A DNA stretch of 64,000 bases. Origin: Gloeocapsopsis crepidinum LEGE 06123. GTDB lineage: Bacteria; Cyanobacteriota; Cyanobacteriia; Cyanobacteriales; Chroococcidiopsidaceae. The DNA is taken from NCBI RefSeq assembly GCF_015207655.1, contig NZ_JADEWN010000004.1, forward strand, positions 81,738 to 145,737. Reading direction: 5' to 3'. The notes below the pieces were generated by a model that did not search any database, was not told where the DNA came from, and saw only the letters and a program-made list of their open reading frames with translations. Positions 54,777 to 63,929 of the stretch are shown one piece after another. Made by a program: the position numbers and the translations under genes. Each line of letters opens with the position of its first letter. Position 1 is the first letter of the stretch.

Positions 54777-55864
54777 TTCCATTTGTAGATTTAAAAGCTC
54801 AGTACAACAGTATTAAAGACGAAATTAATACCACCGTTTTAAAACTATTAGAAAGCACTCAATTTGTTTTAGGAGATGAGGTAGCTGCGTTTGAAAAAGA
54901 GTTTGCAGCTTACTGCGATGCTGATTATGGTATTGCTGTCAACACAGGTACTAGCGCCCTCCACTTAGCATTATTAACAGCTGGAGTGGTTCCTGGTGAT
55001 GAAGTTATTACTACACCTTTCACCTTTGTTGCTACTGTAGCAGCGATTGGTTACACTGGTGCGACGCCTGTTTTTGTCGATATTGATCCTGTCTCTTACA
55101 CAATAGATGTTACGCAGATTGAACAAGCAATAACTGAACGCACAAAAGCAATTCTACCTGTACATTTGTACGGTCAACCCGCAGATATGGAGCCGATCTT
55201 GGCGATCGCTCGCCGTTACGGTTTGATTGTCATTGAAGATGCTGCACAAGCACACAGGGCTGAGTACAAAGGACAGCGCGTTGGTAGTATCGGTGAGTTG
55301 GGATGTTTTAGTTTTTACCCTGGCAAGAATTTGGGTGCTTACGGTGAAGGGGGCATGGTTGTCACCAATAATCCTGAGTACGCTTGTACCATCAAAATGT
55401 TGCGTGACTGGGGACAAGAACGCAGATATCATCACGTTCTTAAAGGCTATAACTACCGCATGGAAGGTTTACAAGGAGCCATTTTGCGGGTGAAGTTACC
55501 CCACTTAGATAAGTGGACTGAGGCTCGTAGAACACATGCAGCACAATATGACAAACTCTTGCCCTCAGGTGTGAAAACTCCGACTGTAATGCCCTATAGT
55601 CATCATGTTTATCACGTCTATGCAGTGCGATCGCAACAACGCGACAGACTACAACAAAGACTACAAGATCAGGGCATTCAAACAGGCATTCATTATCCTA
55701 TTCCTGTACATTTGCAACAGGCTTATGCCGAGCTAGGATATCAACCTGGTGACTTTCCTGTTGCGGAAGCGGTAGCAAATGAGGTGCTTTCGCTACCGAT
55801 GTACCCTGAACTTCCTCAAGAGCATTTAGAAACCATTATTGCAGCAGTGCGTGAGAGTATCTAA
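54773..55864 (+). CDS. DegT/DnrJ/EryC1/StrS aminotransferase (first copy)
   Basis: A 363-residue PLP-dependent sugar aminotransferase. Substrate and cofactor sites are visible: NTGTSALHLAL, PVHLYGQPADM, VIEDAAQAHRAEYKGQRVG, and the PLP lysine in FSFYPGKNLGAYGEGGM. It would aminate the keto-sugar produced by the dehydrogenase just upstream (4-base overlap), giving a 3-amino sugar nucleotide in the WlbC/WbpE manner. The gene ends by overlapping the next acyltransferase by one base (TAATG). Confidence 0.93.
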   Translation: MIPFVDLKAQYNSIKDEINTTVLKLLESTQFVLGDEVAAFEKEFAAYCDADYGIAVNTGTSALHLALLTAGVVPGDEVITTPFTFVATVAAIGYTGATPVFVDIDPVSYTIDVTQIEQAITERTKAILPVHLYGQPADMEPILAIARRYGLIVIEDAAQAHRAEYKGQRVGSIGELGCFSFYPGKNLGAYGEGGMVVTNNPEYACTIKMLRDWGQERRYHHVLKGYNYRMEGLQGAILRVKLPHLDKWTEARRTHAAQYDKLLPSGVKTPTVMPYSHHVYHVYAVRSQQRDRLQQRLQDQGIQTGIHYPIPVHLQQAYAELGYQPGDFPVAEAVANEVLSLPMYPELPQEHLETIIAAVRESI

Positions 55865-56580
55865 TGATACTAGCTACAAATAGAACGATCAAAGCTGTAC
55901 ACGGCGCACAAGAACTGAAGCTAGATCCAGAATTTGAAGTGGGAACAGCAGAGTATTTACGCCAGCATTATAGTAACAACGGATTAAGTGAGTTGTACAG
56001 TCGCTTTGCTACAGGTGAGGGAAATTTTGATACACTAATGCGACGAATTATTTGGCGGGCAATGGCACGTCAATTTGGAAATAGCGTTCACATTGGTAGC
56101 GGTGTAGGGTTTAAGCATTTAGAAACCTTTGAAATTGGCAATCAAGTGTTTATTGGGTCACAAAGCTATATTCAAGGGCGGTTTGATGGTCACTGTGTCA
56201 TTGGTAACTATGTCTGGATTGGTCCTCAAAGTTATTTTGATGCCCGTGACTTAATTATTGAAGATTATGTAGGCTGGGGACCAGGAGCGAAAGTACTGGG
56301 TTCAACTCATACAGGATTGCCAGTCGATCTTCCAATCATTCAAACAGACCTTGAAATTAAGCCAGTAAGAATCGAATCAGGAGCCGACATTGGAGTGAAT
56401 GCAGTTATTCTTCCTGGGGTAACTGTTGGCAAAGGCAGCATTGTTGGGGCTGGAGCAGTTGTGACTAAGGATGTACCACCGTTCGCTGTTGTAGCCGGTG
56501 TCCCTGCTCGGTTTCTACGTTGGCGAGAAGGATATGAACCATCAGAAAATATTACGGAAAATATAGAAGATGCAGAATAG
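55864..56580 (+). CDS. Left-handed beta-helix acyltransferase (second copy)
   Basis: A 238-residue protein with a helical N-terminal part of about 70 residues and then hexapeptide repeats (NSVHIGSGVGFKHLETFEIG, CVIGNYVWIGPQSYFDA, GADIGVNAVILPGVTVG, GSIVGAGAVVTKDVPP). SQ and His residues around GSTHTGLP are candidates for the active site. It is an O- or N-acyltransferase acting on a sugar. It overlaps the upstream aminotransferase by one base and the next gene by 11 bases. Confidence 0.9.
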   Translation: MILATNRTIKAVHGAQELKLDPEFEVGTAEYLRQHYSNNGLSELYSRFATGEGNFDTLMRRIIWRAMARQFGNSVHIGSGVGFKHLETFEIGNQVFIGSQSYIQGRFDGHCVIGNYVWIGPQSYFDARDLIIEDYVGWGPGAKVLGSTHTGLPVDLPIIQTDLEIKPVRIESGADIGVNAVILPGVTVGKGSIVGAGAVVTKDVPPFAVVAGVPARFLRWREGYEPSENITENIEDAE

Positions 56581-57544
56581 TCGAGTACTAATTACAGGTG
56601 GTGCAGGTTTGGTCGGCTCTTACATTGCCGATCTGCTGGTCAAGGAGGGAGTTGCTGAGATCATTATCTTAGATAACTTCACGCGCGGTCAGCGTGACAA
56701 CCTAGCTTGGGCACAAGAACACGGGCATTTAGTCATTGTTGAAGGTGACATTCGCGATCGCCAACTTCTTGCCGACGTAATGCAAGGTGTAGATATCGTC
56801 TTTCATCAAGCTGCAATCCGCATCACCCAATGCGCTCAAGAACCGCGCCTTGCGTTGGAAGTTCTAGCTGATGGTACTTTCAATGTTTTGGAAGCAGCAG
56901 TAAACGCTAAAGTCAAGAAGGTAGTTGCTGCGTCCTCCGCCTCAATCTACGGCATGGCTGAGGCATTTCCTACCACTGAATCGCACCACCCTTACAACAA
57001 CCGCACGATTTACGGTGCAGCGAAAACTTTTAATGAAGGCTTATTACGCAGTTTCTACGACATGTACGGATTGGACTACGTAGCCTTGCGGTACTTCAAC
57101 GTATACGGTCCTCGCATGGATATTTATGGCGTTTACACCGAAGTCCTAATTCGTTGGATGGAACGCATCATTGCAGGTCAGCCACCACTAATTTTTGGTG
57201 ATGGCAAGCAAACAATGGATTTTGTCTATATTGAAGATATCGCTAGGGCAAACATCTTAGCTGCTAAAGCCGATGTAACAGATGAAGTCTTTAATATTGC
57301 TAGCGGTGTGGAAAGCAGTTTGAACGATCTTGCCTACAGTTTGGCTAAGGTGATGGGGTCAGATTTGCAACCAGAATATGGATCTGAGCGTAAAGTCAAT
57401 CCCGTGCAGCGTCGGCTGGCAGATATTCGTAAAGCAAAGGACTTGTTGGGTTTTGAAGCACAGGTATCTCTAGAAGAAGGGTTGTTTCAGTTAGTCAATT
57501 GGTGGCGCGAACAAAAGCTGGCGAAGGAAATAAGCAATGTCTGA
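56570..57544 (+). CDS. NAD-dependent sugar-nucleotide epimerase/dehydratase
   Basis: A 324-residue extended SDR. The NAD motif is GGAGLVGSYIADLL, the catalytic ASSASIYG serine and YGAAK (Tyr and Lys) are present, and the substrate-binding ALRYFNVYGPRMD follows. It belongs to the group of UDP-glucose/GlcNAc 4-epimerases and dTDP-glucose-type dehydratases. It overlaps the acyltransferase by 11 bases and the second aminotransferase by 8 bases, which points to translational coupling. Confidence 0.93.
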   Translation: MQNSRVLITGGAGLVGSYIADLLVKEGVAEIIILDNFTRGQRDNLAWAQEHGHLVIVEGDIRDRQLLADVMQGVDIVFHQAAIRITQCAQEPRLALEVLADGTFNVLEAAVNAKVKKVVAASSASIYGMAEAFPTTESHHPYNNRTIYGAAKTFNEGLLRSFYDMYGLDYVALRYFNVYGPRMDIYGVYTEVLIRWMERIIAGQPPLIFGDGKQTMDFVYIEDIARANILAAKADVTDEVFNIASGVESSLNDLAYSLAKVMGSDLQPEYGSERKVNPVQRRLADIRKAKDLLGFEAQVSLEEGLFQLVNWWREQKLAKEISNV

Positions 57545-58724
57545 ACAAATACAAATTCCAGTTGCTAAACCTTGGATGGGCAAATTAGAAGCAGAGGCAG
57601 CAGGACGTGCGATTATGTCTGGTTGGGTAACTCAAGGACCGGAAGTTGCAGCTTTTGAGCAAGAGTTTGCAACTTATGTAGGAGCAAAGTATGCCTGTGC
57701 TGTCTCCAATTGCACTACAGCTTTGCATTTAGCTTTGTTAGCTGTGGGTGTGCAGCCACAAGATGAGGTAATTACTGTCAGTCACTCTTATATTGCCACT
57801 GCAAATAGTATCCGCTACTGTGGTGCTAAGCCTGTATTTGTGGATATCGAACCGCAGACATACAATATTAATCCGGTGTTAATTGCAGATGCGATTAGCG
57901 ATTCCCTTCGGGATAGCTCCGCTTCACGCACTCGTGCCATTCTCGTCGTCCACCAAATGGGAATGCCTTGCGACCTGAAAGCAATTTTGGACGTTGCCCG
58001 TCGCTATAATCTGCCAGTGATTGAAGATGCAGCCTGTGCGATTGGTAGTGAAATCTTTTGGAATGATGAGTGGGAGAAAATCGGCAAACCGCATGGGGAT
58101 ATTGCTTGCTTTTCCTTTCACCCCCGCAAGGTAATTACTACTGGTGATGGAGGGATGATTACTACGAATAATCCTGAATGGGACAAACAGTTTCGTCTCT
58201 GGCGACAACACGGGATGAGTGTCCCTGATACCATCCGCCACGGTGCGAAACAGGTAATCTTTGAGTCTTACCCGATGCTAGGCTACAACTACCGGATGAC
58301 CGATATCCAAGCAGCAGTTGGACGAGAGCAGCTGAAACGCCTACCAGAAATTGTGGAGCGTCGCCGTTTTCTAGCTGAGCGATACCAAGAAAAACTATCA
58401 GACGTACCTGGATTGAAACTACCAACCCAGCCAAGTTGGGCAAAAAGCAACTGGCAGAGTTACTGTGTCCGTTTACCGGAACAGTGCGACCAAATACAAG
58501 TCATGCAAGCGATGCTGGATACGGGAATTTCTACGCGACGCGGGATTATGTGCGCTCACCTTGAAGAGGCATATCAAACTGAAGCTTGGTCTTGTGGTCG
58601 CGATCGCCTAACTGAAAGCGAACAAGTGAGCGATCGTGCCATCATTTTACCGCTTTTCCATCAAATGACTGAGGTAGAACAAGATCGGGCGATCGGGGTT
58701 TTGAGAACTGTTTGTCGGATTTAA
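57537..58724 (+). CDS. DegT/DnrJ/EryC1/StrS aminotransferase (second copy)
   Basis: A 395-residue PLP-dependent sugar aminotransferase, different from the first copy. VAKPWMGKLEAEAAGRAI at the start, SNCTTALHLALLA, VVHQMGMPCDL, VIEDAACAIGSEI and the PLP lysine in FSFHPRKVITTGDGGM are all there. Together with the epimerase/dehydratase it could make a second amino sugar. Between DAI and RTRAILVVHQ there are about nine residues (DSLRDSSAS region) coded by a 32-base interspersed repeat at 57898-57929; the usual family has two or three residues there. Confidence 0.93.
   Translation: MSEQIQIPVAKPWMGKLEAEAAGRAIMSGWVTQGPEVAAFEQEFATYVGAKYACAVSNCTTALHLALLAVGVQPQDEVITVSHSYIATANSIRYCGAKPVFVDIEPQTYNINPVLIADAISDSLRDSSASRTRAILVVHQMGMPCDLKAILDVARRYNLPVIEDAACAIGSEIFWNDEWEKIGKPHGDIACFSFHPRKVITTGDGGMITTNNPEWDKQFRLWRQHGMSVPDTIRHGAKQVIFESYPMLGYNYRMTDIQAAVGREQLKRLPEIVERRRFLAERYQEKLSDVPGLKLPTQPSWAKSNWQSYCVRLPEQCDQIQVMQAMLDTGISTRRGIMCAHLEEAYQTEAWSCGRDRLTESEQVSDRAIILPLFHQMTEVEQDRAIGVLRTVCRI
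57898..57929 (+). repeat. Cyanobacterial interspersed repeat inside a coding region
   Basis: The 32 bases contain GATTCCCTTCGGGATAGC followed by TCCGCTTCACGC. The first part is a CCC-TTC-GGG hairpin. I recall near-identical sequences as common intergenic repeats of cyanobacteria. Here the repeat keeps the reading frame open and adds residues to the aminotransferase. Only one copy was seen in this window. Confidence 0.6.
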
Positions 58725-58769
58725 ATATATTGCTGACCAAAGCCGAGCGGAATTTAGCAAAGAAATTAT

Positions 58770-60410
58770 ATGACAAAATTAGCTAATGATACACTCAGCC
58801 TTTGGCAAGAAGAAGGCAGCCAACTCATTCAACAAAATTTAGAAGTATTTCGCAACCTAGTTACTCAGGCAAAAGATTTTGTAGATCGTGACAAGTATGA
58901 CATGGCGGCTGTCTATGGAGAAATGGCAGCTACCTATGCCAGCGGAAAACATTGTGGTCTTTTCGTCAGCTGGGAACTGGAGCGTATTCTCCTATCAATT
59001 GGCAAAAAAGCACTACGTAGTAACACTTATTCAAGTGAAAACTGTTCTTCGCACGCAATGCCAAAGAAGGTTCTACACGTTGCGACATCAATGAAATCTA
59101 TCGGCGGGCATTCTAGAATGCTATGGCGTTGGATTCAACAAGATACTGAACGTTCTCACTCTCTTGTTTTAACACGGCAAGCACCAACTGTAGTACCAAA
59201 TCTCTTAAAAGAGGCTGTGTCAAATAGTGGTGGTAGGATATACCAGTTAAACACAAGAATTGGCAGTATTATTTCTTGGGCAAAGCAGCTACGTAAAATA
59301 GCTATTAATGCCGATCTAGTTGTATTGCATACTCATAGCTCTGATGTTATCCCAATTATTGCCTTCTCAGACAAAGAACGGCTTCCACCAGTTATTTTAA
59401 TAGATCATGCCGATCATCTTTTTTGGCTAGGAGCAAGTGTTAGTGATATTGTTGTTGGTCTTCGTGAGTCAGGGATGCGCTTAGCACAAGAGCGTAGACA
59501 TATAGAACCAAAGCGAAATGTGTTACTTCCTATCATTTTAGAACCAACTCAAAGAGTGCTTTCTCGTGCAGAAGCAAAGCAACAACTAGGTATTCCTAAA
59601 GAGAGCATTTTACTTCTCTCTATTGCTAGAGCAGTAAAGTACAAAACAATTGACGGCATTAGCTTTGCAGATGCACATGTGCCATTGCTACAACAACACC
59701 AGCAAGCCATCTTGGTTGTTATTGGTCCTGGAGAGAGGGAAGATTGGTCAGAGGCAATTCAACTAACTCAGGGAAGAATCAAAGTTCTCAGTGAAACTGA
59801 ATATACGAGAGTATTTTATCAAGCTGCTGATATTTATGTTGATTCATTCCCATTTGTCTCAAATACTTCACTACTGGAAGCCGGAAGCTACGGCGTTCCC
59901 CTAATTAGTCGTTATCCTTACTCTTCAGATGCGTGTGGTGTTCTGGGTGCGGATATGCCTGGTCTGACTGGCAATCTCGTATGCGTGCGTAACCTTGAAG
60001 AATATACAGCAACTCTCTCACAGTTAGTTGAAAATACAGAATTTCGCTTAGGTTTGGGAGAAGCAACTCGCAACAAAATTGTAGAAACACACTGCGGTGA
60101 TGGTTGGCAACGTTCTTTAAACAATGTCTATTCTTGTATTGCTACTTTAGCTAAAGTTTCTTCAATTGCTAATTTAGAAGACAAAATCGCTTTAAGCGAG
60201 CTAGATGTTTTTCTACCAAAGGTACACGATATTGATATTGATGATGACAAGTTAATTCAATGGCATATGTCATTAATGCCCACGATTGAAAGGCTATTTT
60301 ACTGGTTTAACTTACTCAAAAAAAATAGTTTACGTCAAAATCCACTCAATCTTTTAGCACCTGAATGGTTGCGATCGCGCTACTATTTACTACGATCGCA
60401 CTATTCTTGA
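58770..60410 (+). CDS. Glycosyltransferase with GT4-like C-terminal domain
   Basis: A 546-residue protein. About residues 95-440 have the GT-B fold of family 4: VATSMKSIGGHSRMLWRWI, VLHTHSSDVIPIIAFS, LSIARAVKYKTIDGISF and the donor-site DIYVDSFPFVSNTSLLEAGSYGVPLI. The N-terminal 90 residues are helical and not part of the usual enzyme. The C-terminal 100 residues are of unknown role. It starts 46 bases after the aminotransferase and is probably in the same transcription unit. Donor and acceptor are unknown. Confidence 0.85.
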   Translation: MTKLANDTLSLWQEEGSQLIQQNLEVFRNLVTQAKDFVDRDKYDMAAVYGEMAATYASGKHCGLFVSWELERILLSIGKKALRSNTYSSENCSSHAMPKKVLHVATSMKSIGGHSRMLWRWIQQDTERSHSLVLTRQAPTVVPNLLKEAVSNSGGRIYQLNTRIGSIISWAKQLRKIAINADLVVLHTHSSDVIPIIAFSDKERLPPVILIDHADHLFWLGASVSDIVVGLRESGMRLAQERRHIEPKRNVLLPIILEPTQRVLSRAEAKQQLGIPKESILLLSIARAVKYKTIDGISFADAHVPLLQQHQQAILVVIGPGEREDWSEAIQLTQGRIKVLSETEYTRVFYQAADIYVDSFPFVSNTSLLEAGSYGVPLISRYPYSSDACGVLGADMPGLTGNLVCVRNLEEYTATLSQLVENTEFRLGLGEATRNKIVETHCGDGWQRSLNNVYSCIATLAKVSSIANLEDKIALSELDVFLPKVHDIDIDDDKLIQWHMSLMPTIERLFYWFNLLKKNSLRQNPLNLLAPEWLRSRYYLLRSHYS

Positions 60411-60467
60411 TTAGTGCCTAATTAGTTATCTTATTGTTCAAAAAAATTAGATATTCCTACAATTTTC

Positions 60468-61490
60468 ATGCTTAAAGATACTTATAAATTAATTACTAAA
60501 ACTCGTATAAATACTCTTCAAGTAAATTCCCCCATAGTTGTTGTTTGTGCAGCTGATGATAAATATGCTATGCCTTTATCAGTAACAGCTCGTTCTCTAC
60601 TTGCAAATCTTAGCAACGATTACAGCATCCTTTTATTTGTTATTGATGGAGGAATTAAGAAAAAAAATAAACAAAAAATCTTAGAAACACTAAGTGGAGA
60701 GAACTGCGAAGTCAGGTTTATACCTAGACCTGAGCAATTCGCTAAAAGACTTGAGGAAGCATACAGATACACAATCACAGAAGGTCAAGCAAAGAAGTAT
60801 ATTTCTATCGCACAATACTACAGAATCTTTATCGCTGACCTCTTACCTGAACAGATTAAGAAGGCTATTTACTTGGACTGCGATTTAGTAATTAACGAAG
60901 ATTTAAGCCAACTTTGGCAAACTGATTTAGGAGAAAATTATGTACTAGCGGCACAAGATACATGGATACATTCTGTATCAGCTAACAACGGGCTTCTAAA
61001 TTATCAAGAGTTAGGAATTGATTCAAATGCCAAATATTTTAATTCAGGTGTTCTTGTCATTAATCTCGAAAAATGGCGAAGGGGAAAAATCTCTACTAAA
61101 GCGATAGAGTATCTTAATCATTACAAAGAATATATACTTTATGGCGATCAAGATATTTTAAATGCACTATTTACAGACCAATGGGGCGAACTTGATCCTC
61201 AATGGAATGTGACTGCCAGAGTATATGAGTACTCTGGTTGGGAAGAAAGCCCATATCCAGAAAATATTTACAATAATCTCATTCAAAACAAACCTTATAT
61301 CATTCATTTTGTCTCAGGTGAAAAACCCTGGAACTCTCGCAATGTTCCACTAGCAGAACATTTCTTTCATTACATAGATATGACTACATGGTCAGGCTGG
61401 CGATTCACATTTTGGAGAGAACTTTGGTTGAAATTAGTTTATAAATTTCGTAAAGCTATTTCTATAGTTGGTATTTACACAACTAATTAG
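60468..61490 (+). CDS. GT8 glycosyltransferase (first copy)
   Basis: A 340-residue glycosyltransferase of family 8 (LgtC/galactosyltransferase-like). VVCAADDKYAMPLSVTARS is the N-terminal nucleotide-binding block, YLDCDLVINEDLSQLW has the DxD metal site, YFNSGVLVINLEKWR and DQDILNALF follow, and IIHFVSGEKPWN is the third signature. The C-terminal 35 residues are positive and Trp-rich, likely for membrane contact. It uses a UDP-sugar with retention. The next gene is a close paralogue. Confidence 0.92.
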   Translation: MLKDTYKLITKTRINTLQVNSPIVVVCAADDKYAMPLSVTARSLLANLSNDYSILLFVIDGGIKKKNKQKILETLSGENCEVRFIPRPEQFAKRLEEAYRYTITEGQAKKYISIAQYYRIFIADLLPEQIKKAIYLDCDLVINEDLSQLWQTDLGENYVLAAQDTWIHSVSANNGLLNYQELGIDSNAKYFNSGVLVINLEKWRRGKISTKAIEYLNHYKEYILYGDQDILNALFTDQWGELDPQWNVTARVYEYSGWEESPYPENIYNNLIQNKPYIIHFVSGEKPWNSRNVPLAEHFFHYIDMTTWSGWRFTFWRELWLKLVYKFRKAISIVGIYTTN

Positions 61491-61590
61491 CATGAGTAGC
61501 CTGAAATTGCTTAAATACTAGCCTGATAACGAATTTTAAAACGTAAAAGTTAACAGAGAAGAACATTTATTTCATTAAAACTTAGATAAC

Positions 61591-62598
61591 ATGAAAGTTG
61601 ATAATTTAAATAGTGAACTAAAAGCAAAAACTGTTGTAGAAAGTGAGCCGATTGCTATCGTGTGTGCTGCTGATAATAAGTATGCAATGCCTCTTGCAGT
61701 CACAATGTGTTCTGTAATTGAAAATCTGAATAAGAATCGTAAAGTAGTTTTTTTTATCATTGATGGAGGAATTCATAATACTAATAAGCAAAAAATTTTA
61801 AAATCTCTAGTTTTAGAAAACTGTGAAGTTAATTTTTTATCACTATCTGATTCTTTACTCCATCATGTTAAAGAAGTGCATCAACCACTAGAGTCAGAAA
61901 CTGTAACAATAAAAGCAGACTATGTTTCGATTACCTCATTTTATAGATTACTCATTCCTCTACTCCTTCCCAACGAATTTGAAAAAGCAATTTATTTAGA
62001 TTGCGACTTAGTTGTCAGAGGCGACTTGGGAGAACTATGGCAAGCTGATATAGGGGATAATTACGTACTAGCAGCGCAAGATTCATGGATACCTTATGTA
62101 TCCAGTCCTACAGGAAGGCTAAATTATCAAAAACTCGGACTCAATACACAGTCTAAGTATTTCAACGCAGGAGTACTTGTTATTAATCTCAAAAAGTGGC
62201 GTGAAGATCAACTCACTGCTAAAGCCATAAAGTATTTTAAGCAAAATTTAGAGTATGTTGGCTGGTACGATCAAGGAATCCTAAATGCGCTTCTCGCAGG
62301 TCAATGGGGTGAAATTGAGCCTAGATGGAATTGTTCACCTAGCAGTGTTTATAGTTATTCTTCTTGGCAGGATAGCCCATTTTCAGAAGAAGATTACTAT
62401 AATCTCATTCACGATCCTTATATCATTCATTTCGTATCAGCTAAAAAACCTTGGAACTCGCGCCATACATTACTTAAAGAATATTTCTTTCAATATGTAG
62501 ATATGACAGCTTGGTCAGGTTGGAGATTGACGATTTGGAGACGACTCTGGCTTCGGTTAGTTCGTGAATTTCGTCAGGTTATATCTGTAATTCAATAA
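61591..62598 (+). CDS. GT8 glycosyltransferase (second copy)
   Basis: A 335-residue paralogue of the preceding gene with the same order of blocks: IVCAADNKYAMPLAVTMCS, YLDCDLVVRGDLGELW (DxD), YFNAGVLVINLKKWR, DQGILNALL and IIHFVSAKKPWN. The central loop after LSLSDSLLHHVKEVH is longer than in the first copy. The similarity suggests tandem duplication; the two enzymes may add consecutive sugars. A weak start context is seen, but ATG 61591 agrees with the paralogue. Confidence 0.92.
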   Translation: MKVDNLNSELKAKTVVESEPIAIVCAADNKYAMPLAVTMCSVIENLNKNRKVVFFIIDGGIHNTNKQKILKSLVLENCEVNFLSLSDSLLHHVKEVHQPLESETVTIKADYVSITSFYRLLIPLLLPNEFEKAIYLDCDLVVRGDLGELWQADIGDNYVLAAQDSWIPYVSSPTGRLNYQKLGLNTQSKYFNAGVLVINLKKWREDQLTAKAIKYFKQNLEYVGWYDQGILNALLAGQWGEIEPRWNCSPSSVYSYSSWQDSPFSEEDYYNLIHDPYIIHFVSAKKPWNSRHTLLKEYFFQYVDMTAWSGWRLTIWRRLWLRLVREFRQVISVIQ

Positions 62599-62642
62599 CT
62601 ATGGCTGTTTTGAATTATTTAAATCTTACATACAAAGAGTTT

Positions 62643-63785
62643 ATGAAACTAGCGTACGTAACGACTTACAATGCGCAAGCTTTAAGTGGCTACAACGAAT
62701 GGGCTGGATTGGGCTATTACATTGCTAAAGCTCTTAAAAACCAATCTGATCTCGAATATATTGGACCTTTGAAGGATAGATTGTTCCTAAAAGCTGTAAG
62801 TAAATGTAAGCGTCATTATTACAAACTTTTGGGAAAAGATTATGTATTAGAACAATTGATTTTGAAGGATTACGCGAGACAAGTTTCTCAAAAGTTATCT
62901 AAGGTCAAAGCTGACATTGTATTTAGTGCAACAACAAATCCAATTACTTATCTTGAATGCAACCAACCAGTTGTGTTCTGGGCAGATGCTACTTTTGCGA
63001 ATTTATTAGATTTTTACCCTCAATATAGTAATCTCTGTGAAGAGTCAGTCAAGAACGGGCATTTGATGGAGACTATTGCTTTACAGAAATCTAAACTAGC
63101 AATTTACTCATCTGAATGGGCAGCTAAAACAGCTATTGAGCATTACAATGCAGAACCAAGCAAGGTGAAAGTCGTACCTTTTGGAGCCAATGTCGAAAGT
63201 AATCAAACTTTTGAGGAAATTAAAAATTTAATTGAATCTAAACCAACAAATAAGTGCAACTTGCTATTTTTAGGGGTTGATTGGCATCGCAAAGGAGGAG
63301 ATGTTGCTTTAGAAGTAGCAAAAAGGTTGAATCAACTAGGTTTAAATACAGAACTAACAGTAGTTGGTTGCCAACCTCCTGTGAAAGGCACTCTACCTAA
63401 CTTTGTTAAGCCTCTCGGTTTTATTAGTAAATCTACTTATGAAGGCAAAAAGAAAATATATCAGCTTCTTGCTGACTCTCATTTCTTAATTCTACCTTCG
63501 CTTGCCGATTGTACACCTATTGTTTTTTGTGAAGCCAATTCATTAGGTGTACCTTGTATATCTACCCAAGTTGGTGGTATTCCAACAATGATAAAGGCTG
63601 GTGTGAATGGTAATATCTTTAAAATTGATGGTGATATTACTGAATACTGTGACTATATTTATCGCTTATTTCTCAATTACAAAGAATACAAAAACTTAGC
63701 ACTTTCTGCCTTTAATGAATATCAATCTCGCCTAAATTGGTCAGTAGCTGGCAAGACCGTTAATAGTCTGCTAAATCAATTATAG
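62643..63785 (+). CDS. GT4 glycosyltransferase
   Basis: A 380-residue GT-B glycosyltransferase. MKLAYVTTYNAQALSGYNEW is the usual beginning of the family, so I place the start at ATG 62643; ATG 62601 would add 14 residues. The donor-binding half has LLFLGVDWHRKGGDVALEVA, VVGCQPPVKG and LADCTPIVFCEANSLGVP with the EX7E-like motif, and PSLADCTPIVFCE. It is the last gene of the polysaccharide cluster. The sugar is unknown. Confidence 0.9.
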   Translation: MKLAYVTTYNAQALSGYNEWAGLGYYIAKALKNQSDLEYIGPLKDRLFLKAVSKCKRHYYKLLGKDYVLEQLILKDYARQVSQKLSKVKADIVFSATTNPITYLECNQPVVFWADATFANLLDFYPQYSNLCEESVKNGHLMETIALQKSKLAIYSSEWAAKTAIEHYNAEPSKVKVVPFGANVESNQTFEEIKNLIESKPTNKCNLLFLGVDWHRKGGDVALEVAKRLNQLGLNTELTVVGCQPPVKGTLPNFVKPLGFISKSTYEGKKKIYQLLADSHFLILPSLADCTPIVFCEANSLGVPCISTQVGGIPTMIKAGVNGNIFKIDGDITEYCDYIYRLFLNYKEYKNLALSAFNEYQSRLNWSVAGKTVNSLLNQL

Positions 63786-63929
63786 CTTAAAACTAGTATA
63801 TCAAAGCGCTCTGTTTCTATAGCAGGACTCTAAGGACACTTCGCAAACCTAAGGTTCAAAGCTAAAAGCAAGTTACAGCCTATTGCAAGTTTATGAGGTA
63901 CAGTAAGAGGAGTACACAAATGAAGTCTA

